Shown here: positions 37,101 through 48,500 of the stretch, piece by piece
How the letters are laid out: every line of letters begins with the position of its first letter
Position numbering within the stretch: position 1 is the first letter of the stretch
Source: Struthio camelus
Taxonomy: Eukaryota; Chordata; Aves; Struthioniformes; Struthionidae
DNA length: 64,000 nucleotides
Assembly: GCF_040807025.1 (NCBI RefSeq)
Contig: NC_090952.1
Coordinates: forward strand, 5,968,001-6,032,000
Direction: 5' to 3'
Made by a program: the position numbers and the translations under genes
The notes under the pieces: generated by a model
Seen by the model: only the letters and a program-made list of their open reading frames with translations
The model's database searches: none
Told to the model about the DNA's origin: nothing

Positions 37101-38150
37101 CCAGCCCCTGCTGAGGGTGCCTTTGGGTGCTGCCCTGTGCCCTTGGTGTGCATTGTTGTGCTCCGCAGAGCTCCGGTTGTGGCTTTTGGGGTGCCCCTGG
37201 CCCCGCGTTGGGCCTTTCGGAGAGGTCTGGCGCCCTCAGCAGTTTTCTCCTGCTGCCCCGGGCTCCTCGGTGGGCGTTTCGGTGCAGCCTGAGCCCCGAG
37301 TGGGGCTGTGGGTGCTCCGCGGCGCCCCCATTGCGCGTTTGGGGCTGCCCTGGAGCCCGCGGTGTCACTTTTGGCAGTGTTTGCCATGTCTTTCAGGGCT
37401 TTCCTGGCCTCTCGCTGTGCTGCTCAGGCCGCGCGGACCCCCCGGTGTTTCTTTCAGAGTGCCTCAGCCCCTCGGTGTGCCGTCCAGGGTGCCCAAGGCC
37501 CCTTGGTGTGCTTTTTGGGGTCACCCAGACCCCTTGGTGTGCCTTTCAGTGCCTGTCGGTCCCCTTGCTGTGCCATTTGGTGCACCCCAGAGCTCAAGAT
37601 GCGGCTTTCAGGGCACCACAGACCAATTTCATGTCCTTTTAGGTATGTCCTGGGCCTGTTGGTATGTATTTTGGGGTCCCCTGGGCCCCCTCAGAGTGCC
37701 TTTCCTTGCACCCCAGAGTGATTGGGGTGCCTTTCAGGGTGCCCCTGGACCCTCAGTGTAGCTTTTGGGGCACCCTGCACCCCTGGGGGTGCCTCTGGGA
37801 CACCCCAGAGCCCTTAGTGTGCTTTTCAGGGTGCTCTAGCCACCTCAGGGTGCTTTTCCTAGAGCCCTCTGTAGCTCTTTGAGAGAGAGCTTGCCTTTTG
37901 AAGCATCTGAGATGTTTCTGCTCGCCTGTGGGGATGTGCTGGAGCCCTCGGCTTTGCTTTTTGGATCCCCAGAGCCTTGGGGCTTGTTTGTTTGGGTTTT
38001 TTTTCCCCTTCCAGAGCACCTCGGAGCCCTCCCTCCATTTGGTACCTCAGCCTGCCGCTCGCTTCTCCATGCGCCCCAGGCTCCTCAGTTTGCCTTTTGG
38101 AGCTCCCTTGAGGCTTGGATTGTCTTGTGGGGCACCCCAGAGCCCCCCTC
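34135..38150. repeat. 31-bp GC-rich minisatellite, about 120 diverged units in two subfamilies
   Basis: The units are about 31 bp (30-32) throughout. From 34135 to about 35850 the core is GGGCAGCCTCCGTGTGCC followed by TTTGGGTGCAGCC-like bases or a TCGTTCTAGGAGGCT-like alternative. From about 35850 to 38150 the core becomes AGAGCCCTCGGTGTGCC followed by TTTTGGGGTGCCC. Both share CTC[CG]GTGTGCCTTT, so I read them as one family with two subfamilies, decaying toward 38150. Because 31 is not a multiple of three, every frame cycles with a 31-residue period. This explains the long open frames on both strands (for example 36844-37761 plus and 35963-36925 minus), which are not genes. Confidence 0.9.
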
Positions 38151-38402
38151 CCCCCGCACTGCACCCTGCTGGCTTCACCCCAGCCAGGCGGGGAGGGGCT
38201 CGTGCAGCACCTGCAGGCAGGCAGGACGCAGAGGAGTTTGGCAGCGATCCCCTTGCCCTGCCCAGCACCAGGAGGAGGAAGAGGAGGGAGCCGCAGTCCT
38301 GTGCCCGCGGAGCCCTCTCCGGCCGGACAGCACCCGGCAGCTCAGCTGTCAGCAGCCGGGCAGAGGACGGGGCCACCAAGGGCTCTTGTCTTTTCCTTGC
38401 AG

Positions 38403-38590
38403 CCCGTCCGGCCCTGTGGAAGCGCCAGCGGAGTCAGCGAGACGGCCGGGCCCTGCCCCCGGCCCCCAGGGACCCGATCCCGGAGCCCAAGGGGGAGAGC
38501 AGCCTCCTCTCCAGGGAGAGCAGCGTTGCCAGCCCTGCCAGGCCCCCAGGCGATGGAGAAAGCAGCCACGGCCGCTGTGGGTCCATCTAG
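38403..38590 (+). CDS. Weak candidate terminal exon, unidentified
   Basis: A good acceptor (tcttttccttgcag, ending at 38402) is followed by an open stretch. In the frame CC CGT CCG GCC it ends at TAG 38588-38590 and encodes a basic then Ser-rich peptide with RPALWKRQRSQRDGRA and ESSLLSRESSVASPARPP. The same frame is open upstream through the minisatellite edge, so the openness is partly a GC effect. No other exon of this gene was found. It could be chance; I do not recognise it. Confidence 0.2.
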
Positions 38591-38825
38591 GTCCCCGGGG
38601 CCCCGACCTTTCCGCGGCTGGACGTGGGCGTTCCTCATGACAGCAAAGGTTTGGTCGTCAACTCGGCTGGGGGCACGTGGCCGAGCAGCGAGGGCGCCCA
38701 GGCACAGCGAGGCCGCGGCGCTTTTTTGCCCCGAGCAGCTCCCTCGAGTGGGAGCGGCTCCGGTGGGGCCAGGCCTGCCCCTGCCCCCCGGAGGAAGCCG
38801 GTCGGGTCGAGGCCCCCGACACCCA

Positions 38826-39080
38826 CCCTTGCCCTTAAAGGCAGGCTTGGGAGACTTTCAGAGTCTTCAAGTCTCAGGGTGCCCTTCAAGTAGCTTGGAG
38901 TTCCTTAATTTCTTCCCAAGTCCCTCAGTGTAACTGGAAGACCAACCTCAGGGACTCAGGTGGTTCTCCAAGTTACACTGAGGGACTTGGGAAGAAATTA
39001 AGGGACTCCAAGTTCCCTGAAGAGCCCCCAGAGACTTGAAGAGCCTTAAAGCCTCTCAACCTTGCCTTTAAGGGCAGCAG
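38826..39080. repeat. Long fold-back palindrome with a ~9-base loop
   Basis: The left arm (about 38826-38949) and right arm (about 38959-39080) are reverse complements with few mismatches. The most exact part is the left segment around 38902-38934, which ends in CCCTCAGTGTAACT, pairing with the right segment around 38969-39004, which begins AGTTACACTGAGGG. The ends pair TTGCCCTTAAAGGCAGG with CTGCCCTTAAAGGCAAG read on the other strand. More diverged matches continue outward on both sides (gcttttttg and aggcctgcccctg motifs). There is no coding capacity and no clear target-site duplication. It could be a fold-back element or a snap-back duplication. Confidence 0.85.
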
Positions 39081-41229
39081 GGGCAGGCCTCAGCCCAGAC
39101 CCCCACACTCCCCAGCCCCAGGGCTTTGGTGGGGGCACAAAAAAGCCCTGCCCAGTGGCTGCCCCCACACAAAGCCCTGAGGCCAAGGGGCCAGCAACCA
39201 GCACCTAGGAAAACAAAACAGAGCTCTTCAGAAAGAGCAGGACCAGGCACTTTCCCCTCTCTCAACACTCGGGCCCGACCCCGCGTCCCCCCCGGGGAGC
39301 GGGCGCTGCGGCTCTGCCTTCTGGACTTCAGTGCATCCACAGAGCACGGCTCCTGCTGAAAACAGAGCAGAAACGCACAAAACTAGTGGCCCCAAATATG
39401 AAAAAAACAATAATAATAATGAAATAAATAAACCAAAGCCGTAGCTTGTCTGGCACCTACCAGGCCTCAAAGGTCTCGGAAGGAGCCCAAGCGCTGCTGC
39501 TCTCTGCGCGCTGCCAGTGATGGGCAAAAAGCCTCTTCCTCCCATACGCAGCTCAGGCCCGTTTCTCCTCCTCCTTCGTGTGCAAGGCGACAACGCTGAA
39601 CACCAAGAGGCCTACCTTCAGGGAGAAGGCGCCGGCACAGTACAGAAATGCCAAGGGGCTACAACGTTCCTACTGCGTGGGCTGCAGGGGACGCCCAGAC
39701 ACCTAGAAAAGGAGAGACCCTCTCTCGAGTCTGGCACTGCACCACAACACAGCAACAGCATCTCTTGCACACAACTCACGCTCCCTCTCCTCTTTAGTAC
39801 CCGTGGCTTCCCTAAAAAGGCAAATCACTGCTTTCCTCCTTAGCTAAAAGCTCGCAGACATGTCCCACCTCGTTTTCCAGCGCCACGTTCTCTACTCTGC
39901 AAGAAACAGTTGCACAATTCAACTCTCCGCAACACCAAGACTCTCCGGGCTGCCTTTCACAGCAACTGCCCAACAGCTCCCCAAAAAGGGGCAGCCACAA
40001 GCACAGGTTGTCGGGAAGCCCAGGTCGGGAGCTTGCTAAACAACTCCAAAAAGCAAAGCCAAAGAGAAGCAAGTCCAAAGTCCTCCAGTCCCTCGTACGC
40101 TCCAGTACATTGCAACCCAGCCAGAGCTGTCCCAGAGAGCCCCTTCCCCTGGCACGAGACATTCCCACTGGCCTTACCTGCGGAGAGGAGCACCGGAGAG
40201 CGAAACCCAGTCGGTCATGACCTACTGGGAACTGAAACACCCCCAGCCCTCTGGCAGCGGGAGCTGCACGCCCCAGTTGCCCCCTCAGACAGACAAAGCG
40301 GCCACGTTGAACTGACCCAGACAACAGAAAACACAACCGAGAAAAACAATCGCAGAAACACAACTGAGCTCTCAGTGAGCACATCAGCTCTCAGCGGCCA
40401 CAAAAGAAGCAGACAGAGATCTTGCAGAGACAGGACACAGCTCCCACTACACTTCTCAGCTCCCTAGGCAGCTGAAACCCCAAAGTATCCTCTCCAGTAA
40501 AACACATCTTCTAGTAGTGAGCTTCAAAGATGGTTTTCCCCCTGGCCAAATGATATGCTTTGATTTTAATTGCTGTACGAACCCCTAGAGCGCTTTGCAA
40601 GCCCGTACTAGCCCATAAGAAGACAAACAGGAAAACCATGACCCAAGATCCATCTCCGAAACGCACAGCTAACTGCAAGGCACTTCTCCCTACCAAAACC
40701 AGAAGGTGCTTCCCAAAATCCACTCCCTCCCTTCAAACACGGCCTGCACCCACAACACTCACACACAGACTTTGCCCTGCCTCGGCTCCCATATAGCCCA
40801 GGGCTGGTGCTCTGTGACAGCTACCCTTTCCTCAGCATGGTATGAGGACACTGCCACCACCCTCAGGGACAGCACGGACGGTCTCCGCAGCGATCCTGCC
40901 ACCCACATCTCCACGCGCAGACCAGAAAGTCACCCCTTGCTCCCCTGCTGCAGCCTGCAGCTCAGAAACAAGCCCGAGCACCCACTGCCACCACCGCAGC
41001 CACACACCTAATCCCTTCGCTCACGGCTACAAGAACCAGCCTCGCAGCAAAGGCCTGCGAGCAAGTGCAGGTCAGCTTCACTGTACCCACTGCATCACTG
41101 CATCGTGCACAGGAGCCACCAGCCCCACGCACACAGATCCACAACCCGGGACGGCAGCAACAAAACCCTCGGAAAGCCCTTTCCAAACAGACCACCCAGC
41201 TCCAACCCTGCTCCTACTTCCCCCACCCC
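39081..41229. other. Unassigned stretch between palindrome and CpG island
   Basis: I see no gene I can support. There is an ATA-rich patch with overlapping AATAAA hexamers on the plus strand at 39423-39432. Two long open frames overlap on opposite strands: about 39812-40384 minus and 39910-40467 plus. Neither shows a recognisable domain, and mutual overlap usually means at most one is real. If the minus-strand first exon at 41734 is real, its downstream exons would lie in this stretch. Confidence 0.4.
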
Positions 41230-41584
41230 TTTCCCTGCCGCCCTTCAGCTCCCTTCCCCAGGCGGCGGGCGAGCAGGCGGCGGACGCAAACACTCCCCCG
41301 TCCAGCGGCGACGCAGCTGGGCGCCGGGCGACACCGAAGCCCTGCTCGGCCCCGGCCCCGGCCCCAGCCGACCGGCCGCCGCAAACCCTCCCCGGCCCGC
41401 CCGGCACCGACCCCCGCCGCCTCCCAGCACCAGCACCAGCCCTGCCCCGAGCTGGCCGCGCCTCGCAGCCACCAGCACCTTCGCGCAGCCTCCCGCCGGC
41501 GGCCCCGGCGCAGGCGCCGCCGCCCTTCGGCCCCCGAAAAGCCCCTTCGCCGCCCCCCGCCCCCTTCCCCTGCCGCTACCGCCC

Positions 41585-41734
41585 TCAGGCCCGGCCCGGC
41601 CCCCCCGCCGCCCCCGAGCCCTGCCCGCCCGGCTGCGCCACGACCCACTGCGTGTCCCGCAGCCTGCCGCTCTCCAACTGCGCCGCGCCACGGGGCAGGA
41701 CGGGGCAGGGAGCCCTCCCCTTCCGCTCCGCCAT
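41585..41734 (-). CDS. Candidate first coding exon of a minus-strand gene, unidentified
   Basis: An ATG at 41734-41732 lies in the motif AAGATGGCGGAG, very close to the YY1 initiator element AAGATGGCGGC that often overlaps the start codon of TATA-less housekeeping genes. The frame reads MAERKGRAPCPVLPRGAAQ and onward, stopping at 41585 if unspliced. A donor may exist earlier; I could not fix it. The protein is not recognised and the coding claim depends mainly on the start context. Confidence 0.4.
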   Translation of the reverse strand: MAERKGRAPCPVLPRGAAQLESGRLRDTQWVVAQPGGQGSGAAGGPGRA

Positions 41735-41941
41735 CTTTGCCGCCGCCGCCAGGCGCCACCACACAGCCAGCCACCCCGCCACCAACCACACCCTCCCCCC
41801 CGGCCAGAGGCGGGAGCGGGGCGCCAATCAGCGGCGGGCGGCACGCAGGCGCCCTCCAATGGCCGAGAGGCAGCTGGCCCGGCCGGCCAATCCCCGCGGC
41901 GGCCCGGGCGGAGGGCGGGAGGGAGCGGAGAGAGGCCGGAG
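41735..41941. promoter_or_regulatory. Likely bidirectional promoter with three evenly spaced CCAAT boxes
   Basis: This is about 207 bp between two divergent candidate start codons. CCAAT boxes lie at 41824-41828, 41856-41860 and 41887-41891, spaced 32 and 31 bp, close to three helical turns. The first is in the strong NF-Y context GCCAATCAGC. No TATA box is seen. Evenly spaced CCAAT boxes in a CpG island between divergent starts are typical of bidirectional housekeeping promoters. Confidence 0.65.
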
Positions 41942-41971
41942 ATGGCGTCCGGCGGCCGTGGGCGCCGCCGA
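41942..41971 (+). CDS. Candidate first coding exon of a plus-strand gene, unidentified
   Basis: An ATG at 41942-41944 follows the CCAAT cluster. It encodes MASGGRGRRR and runs directly into a consensus donor CGA|GTGAGC at 41971/41972. A short first coding exon ending in a strong donor inside a CpG island is typical. The reading frame also stays open past the donor, but that is expected from base composition. No downstream exon is visible before the satellite starts at about 42850, so the satellite would lie in intron 1. The protein is not identified. Confidence 0.4.
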
Positions 41972-42719
41972 GTGAGCGAGCGGGCGGGCGGGCGGCGGGG
42001 CTGGGGCTGCCGGCGCCAGGGACGCGGTCCCCACTGTCCCCCCTCAGTGTCCCCCTCGCTGTCCTCCCGTCCTCCCGCCTGTCGCCGCCCGGTCGGCTGT
42101 CGCTGGCGGCAGAGGGCAGCGGGGAGGACAGGCGCCGTGCGCGGGCAGGGCAGGGGCTGCGGGCAGGGCAGGCAGGAAGCGGCGGTGGCTCGCGCGGGCC
42201 TGGAGTGGCTGGTGCCGGAGGCCAAGTGCTGGGAGCAGGTTGGGCTCTGCACAGGATCCCGCCAACTGAGGCGGGAGGGTGCGTTGCGGAGGAGCGCTGC
42301 CCCCGAGGCGCTGCGGTGTCCCGCGAGGCCCGAGGGGGTGGGCTGCGCGAGGCGGGGTGTCGGCGAGGGCGGCGAGGCTGGAGGAGGCGCGGGTCGGGGG
42401 GCTGCTGTCCACGGAAAGGCCCGGCCGTGTGAGAGGGTCCCTAGGAAAGCTGCGCGTGGCCTTGTGCTTGGTTTTGGCAGGCGGTGTGGTGAAGCGGAGC
42501 GCTTGGAGGGGGAAAGGTGGCGTGTGGAGCCTGTGGAGAGCGGGTGCCGGAGAGGCGGAGGCGGCGCTGGAGGTGCTGGTGCTGGCAGGGCCGTTGAGGG
42601 CAGAGGTGGCTTGAGGTGAGGTGGGACGAAGAGGAAGAGGCTGTGGCTGGGTGTGGGACGTGTTGGGCTGTAGAGCTGCATTGCCATGTTGCCTGCTGAA
42701 TGGAGAGTGGAGAATGGCC

Positions 42720-42850
42720 ATCCTGGTGCAGGACTTGGGGGGCTGGTGCAGCCTGGTGCCAGGCCTGGTGGGCTAGGGTGGCCTGGTGTGGGGGCTGGGG
42801 GGCTGGTGCAGCCTGGTACGGCCTACTGCTAGGCCTGGTGGGCTTGGGAG
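42720..42850 (+). repeat. Short GT/GGC-rich repeat at the satellite border
   Basis: About two imperfect copies of a ~64-bp block built from gggctggtgcagcctggt and caggcctggtgggct sit at the boundary between the CpG island and the 20-bp satellite. Confidence 0.6.
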
Positions 42851-45592
42851 AAAACGCGGCAGGGGCCGAAACGCACTCCACAGGGGCCGAAACCCACTCC
42901 GCTGGGGCTGAAGAGCACTCCACCAAGCCTAAAAACACTACGTGAGGCCCAAAAGCACTGTGTTGGGGCCAAAACCACTCTGCCAAGCCGAAAACAAGTC
43001 CGCCGGGGCCGAAACCGCTCCGTCGGGGTGGAAACCGCTCCGCCGAGGCCGAAACCACTGCGTCGGGGCCGAAAGCACTCTGCCGAGCCTAAAACCACTC
43101 CATCGGGGCTGAAACCACTCCACCAGTGCTGAAACCACTCTGTCAGGGCCAAACCCACTCCGTCGGCGCTGAAACCACTATGCCAAGACCAAAACCACTC
43201 GGCTGAGCTGAAAACCACTCCATCAAGCCTAAAATGACTACGTCGGGGCTGAAAGCATTCCACCAGGGCAGAAACCACTCCATAAGGGGTTGAAACCACA
43301 CCACCGAGCCTGAAACCACTGTGTCAGGCCTAAAACCACTCCGCTGAGACTAAAACAACTCTGCCAGTGCTCAAACCACTCCGCCGGGGCTGAAACTGCT
43401 CTGCCAGGGCCTAAAACCACTGCGTCGGGGCTGAAACCACTCCGCCAGGGCCAAAACCACTGTGTCGGGGCTGAAACCACTCCGCCAGCGCCAAAACCAC
43501 TCGGCTGACATTAAAACCACTCCGCCAGCGCCAAAACCACTCGGCTGACCTTAAAACCACTCTGCCAAGCCTGAAAAACCGCTCCGTCGGGGCCGAAACC
43601 ACACCGTCGGGGCCGAAAGTACTGTGCCGAGCCTAAAAACACTCCGCCGAGCGTAAAAACACTTTGTCGGGGCTGAAACCACTCTGCCGAGCCTAAAACA
43701 ACTCCCTCAGGGCCAAAACCACTCCACCAAGCCGAAAAGCACTCCGTCAGGGCTAAAACTGACCGGCCAGGGCGAAAACCACTGCGTCAGGCCTAAAACC
43801 ACTCCGCCGAGCCTAAAGCCACTGCGTCGGGGCGGAAACCACTGTGCCAGGACCAAAACCACTCCGTCGGGGCAGAAACCACTCCGTCAGGCTGAAAAGC
43901 ACTGCATCAGGCCGAAAACCACTCCGCCAGGGCCAAAACCAATCAGTCGGGGCTGAAAGCGTTCCACCAGGGCCAAAACCACTCCGCCGACATTAAAACC
44001 ACTGCGCCAAGCCTAAAACCACTGCGTCGGGGCTGAAACCACTCCGCCGAGCCTAAAACCACTGCGTCGGGGCTGAAACCACTCCGCCGAGCCTAAAACC
44101 ACTGCGTCAGGCCTAAAACCACTCCGCCGAGCCTAAAACCACTGCGTCAGGGCCAAAACCACTCCACCACTGCTGAAACAACTCCGTCAGGGCAGAAACT
44201 GCTCCGCCAGGGCCAAAACCGCTGCGTCGGGGCTGAAACCACTCTGCTGGGGACAAAACAACTCCGTCAGGGCCAAAACCACTCCATCAAGCCTAAAACC
44301 ACTGCGTCAGGGCTGAAACCACTGCGTCGGGGCTGAAACCACTCCGCCGAGCCTGAAACCACTGCGTCGGGGCTGAAACCACTCTGCCAAAGCTAAAACC
44401 ACTCCGTCAGGACCAAAACCACTCTGCCGAGCCTAAAACCACTCCGCCGGGGCTGAAAGCACTCCGCCGGGCCTAAAACAACTCCGTCGGGGCGCAAGCC
44501 ACTCCGCCAAGCCTGAAACCACTGCATCGGGGCCAAAACCACGCCGCCGAGCCTAAAAGCAGAGCGTCAGGGCTGAAACGGCTCCACCAAGCCTAAAACC
44601 ACTGCATCAAGCCTAAAACCACTGTGTCGGGGCTGAAACCACTCCGCCGAGCCTGAAACCACTCCATCGGGGCTGAAACCACTCCGCTGAGCCTAAAACC
44701 ACTCCGTGGGGGCTGAAACCACTCCGCCGAGCCTAAAACAACACCGTCGGGGCTGAAACCACTCCGCCGAGCCTCAAACAACACCGTCGGGGCTGAAACC
44801 ACTGTGCCAGGACCAAAACCACTCCGTCGGGGCAGAAACCACTCCGTCAGGCTGAAAAGCACTGCATCAGGCCGAAAACCACTCCGCCAGGGCCAAAACC
44901 AATCAGTCGGGGCTGAAAGCGTTCCACCAGGGCCAAAACCACTCCGCCGACATTAAAACCACTGCATCAAGCCTAAAACCACTCCGTCGGGGCTGAAACC
45001 ACTCCGCCGAGCCTAAAACCACTGCGTCGGGGCTGAAACCACTCCGCCGAGCCTAAAACCACTCTGTCGGGGCAGAAGCTACTCCGCCGAGCCTGAAACT
45101 ACTCCGTCGGGCCTGAAACCACTGTGCCAGGACCAAAACGAATCCGTCGGGGCTGAAACCACCCCGTCGGGGCTGAAACCACTCCGCCGAGCCTAAAACC
45201 ACTCCGTCGGGGCTGAAAGCACTCCGTCAGGGGGAAATCCACTCCATCAAGCCTAAAACCAGTGCGTCGGGGCTGAAACGACTCGGCTGAACTTAAAACC
45301 ACTCCGTCGGGGCTGAAACCACTCCACCGAGCCTAAAACAACTCCGTCGGGGCCGAAACCACTGCGCCAAGCCTAAAACCACTCCGCCGGGGCTAAAACC
45401 ACTCCGTCAGGGCCAAAACCACTCCGCAGAGCCTAAAACCACACCGTCGGGTCTGAAACCACTCCGCCGAGCCTAAAACCACTGCGTCGGAACTGAAACC
45501 ACTCCGCCGAGCCTGAAACCATTCCGTCGGGGCTGAAACCACTCCGCCGAGCCTGAAACCATTCCGTCGGGGCTGAAACCACTCCGCCAAGC

Positions 45593-48500
45593 CTAAAAAC
45601 TGCGTCGGGGCTGAAACCACTCCGCCGAGCCTAAAACCACTGCGTCGGGGCTGAAACCACTCCGCCAGGGCCAAAACCACTCAGCTGACATTAAGACCAC
45701 TCCGCCAAGCCTAAAACCACTGCGTCGGGGCTGAAACCACTCCGCCGAGCCTGAAACCACTCCGTCGGGGCTGAAACCACTGCATCATGCCTAAAACAAC
45801 TCCGTCAGGGCCAAAACCACTCCACCAGTGCTGAAACCACTCCGGCAAGCCTAAATCCACTCCATCGGGGCTGAAACCACTCCGCCAGGGCCAAAACCAC
45901 TCGGCTGACCTTAAAACCACTCCATCAAGCCTAAAACCACTGCGTCGGAGCTGAAACCACTCCGCCGAGCCTAAAACCTCTCTGTCGGGGCTGAAACCAC
46001 TCCGCCAAGCCTGAAACCATTCCGCCAAGCCTGAAACCACTCCGTGAGGGCCAAAACCACGCCGCCGAGCCTAAAAGCAGAGCGTCGGGGCTGAAACCGC
46101 TCCACCAAGCCTAAAACCACTCCATCAGGCCTAAAACCACTGCGTCGGGACTGAAACCACTCCGCCGAGCCTGAAACCACTCCATCGGGGCTGAAACCAC
46201 TGTGCCAGGGCCAAAAGCGCTGCGTCGGGGCTGAAACCACTCCGCCAGGGCCAAAACCCCTCGGCTGACCTTAAAACCACTCCATCAAGCCTAAAACGAC
46301 TGTGTCGGGGCTGAAACCACTCCGCCGAGCCTAAAACCACTCTGTTGGGGCTGAAACCACTGCATCAGGCCTAAAAGAAGTCCGTGAGGGCCAAAACCAC
46401 TCCACCAGTGCTGAAACCACTCCGTCAAGCCTAAAACCATTCCATCGGGGCTGAAACCACTCCGCCGAGCCTGAAACCACCCCGTCGGGGCCGAAATCAC
46501 TCCGCCGAGCCTGAAAACACTGCATCAGGGCTGAAACCACTCCATCAGGCCTAAAACAACTCCGTCAGGGCCAAAACCACTCCACCAGTGCTGAAACCAC
46601 CCCGTCGGGGCCAAAACCACTCCACTGAGGGTAAAACCACTGTGTCGGGGCTGAAAGCACTCCATCAAGCCTAAAACCACTCCATCGGGGCTGAAACCAC
46701 TCCGCCGAGCCTAAAACCACTGCGTCAGGCCTAAAACTACTCCGCCGAGCCTAAAACCACTGCGTCGGGGCCAAAACCACTCCACCACTGCTGAAACAAC
46801 TCCGTCAGGGCAGAAACTGCTCCGCCAGGGCCAAAACCGCTGCGTCGGGGCTGAAACCACTCTGCTGGGGACAAAACAACTCCGTCAGGGCCAAAACCAC
46901 TCCATCAAGCCTAAAACCACTGCGTCAGGGCTGAAACCACTGCGTCGGGGCTGAAACCACTCCGCCGAGCCTGAAACCACTGCGTCGGGGCTGAAACCAC
47001 TCTGCCAAAGCTAAAATCACTCCGTCAGGACCAAAACCACTCTGCCGAGCCTAAAACCACTCCGCCGGGGCTGAAAGCACTCCGCCGGGCCTAAAACAAC
47101 TCCGTCGGGGCGCAAGCCACTCCGCCAAGCCTGAAACCACTGCATCGGGGCCAAAACCACGCCGCCGAGCCTAAAAGCAGAGCGTCAGGGCTGAAACGGC
47201 TCCACCAAGCCTAAAACCACTGCATCAAGCCTAAAACCACTGTGTCGGGGCTGAAACCACTCCGCCGAGCCTGAAACCACTCCATCGGGGCTGAAACCAC
47301 TCCGCTGAGCCTAAAACCACTCCGTCGGGGCTGAAACCACTCCGCCGAGCCTAAAACAACACCGTCGGGGCTGAAACCACTCCGCCGAGCCTAAAACAAC
47401 ACCGTCGGGGCTGAAACCACTGTGCCAGGACCAAAACCACTCCGTCGGGGCAGAAACCACTCCGTCAGGCTGAAAAGCACTGCATCAGGCCGAAAACCAC
47501 TCCGCCAGGGCCAAAACCAATCAGTCGGGGCTGAAAGCGTTCCACCAGGGCCAAAACCACTCCGCCGACATTAAAACCACTGCATCAAGCCTAAAACCAC
47601 TGCGTCGGGGCTGAAACCACTCCGCCGAGCCTAAAACCACTGCGTCGGGGCTGAAACCACTCCGCCGAGCCTAAAACCACTCTGTCGGGGCAGAAGCTAC
47701 TCCGCCGAGCCTGAAACTACTCCGTCGGGCCTGAAACCACTGTGCCAGGACCAAAACGAATCCGTCGGGGCTGAAACCACCCCGTCGGGGCTGAAACCAC
47801 TCCGCCGAGCCTAAAACCACTCCGTCGGGGCTGAAAGCACTCCGTCAGGGGGAAATCCACTCCATCAAGCCTAAAACCAGTGCGTCGGGGCTGAAACGAC
47901 TCGGCTGAACTTAAAACCACTCCATCGGGGCTGAAACCACTCCACCGAGCCTAAAACAACTCCGTCGGGGCCGAAACCACTGCGCCAAGCCTAAAACCAC
48001 TCCGCCGGGGCTAAAACCACTCCGTCAGGGCCAAAACCACTCCGCAGAGCCTAAAACCACACCGTCGGGTCTGAAACCACTCCGCCGAGCCTAAAACCAC
48101 TGCGTCGGAACTGAAACCACTCCGCCGAGCCTGAAACCATTCCGTCGGGGCTGAAACCACTCCGCCGAGCCTAAAAACTGCGTCGGGGCTGAAACCACTC
48201 CGCCGAGCCTAAAACCACTGCGTCGGGGCTGAAACCACTCCGCCAGGGCCAAAACCACTCAGCTGACATTAAGACCACTCCGCCAAGCCTAAAACCACTG
48301 CGTCGGGGCTGAAACCACTCCGCCGAGCCTGAAACCACTCCGTCGGGGCTGAAACCACTGCATCATGCCTAAAACAACTCCGTCAGGGCCAAAACCACTC
48401 CACCAGTGCTGAAACCACTCCGGCAAGCCTAAATCCACTCCATCGGGGCTGAAACCACTCCGCCAGGGCCAAAACCACTCGGCTGACCTTAAAACCACTC

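Larger units (their letters stand above)
41230..42620. promoter_or_regulatory. CpG island
   Basis: This is very GC-rich with dense CpG dinucleotides and multiple GC boxes (GGGCGG / CCGCCC), and it sits between CpG-poorer sequence and the 20-bp satellite. Its composition removes most stop codons, which explains the 450-500-residue open frames on both strands across it. Islands of this type normally mark housekeeping promoters. Confidence 0.85.

Noticed and set aside
35733-37761. Open frames of 234-320 codons on both strands
   Set aside because: They are read from the 31-bp minisatellite. The peptide repeats every 31 residues and equal openness occurs on the opposite strand, so these are not genes.
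41065-42687. Long open frames of 377-504 codons on both strands across 41.1-42.7 kb
   Set aside because: They overlap in several frames, are Pro/Arg/Ala/Gly-rich, and coincide with the CpG island. Lack of stops is explained by base composition.
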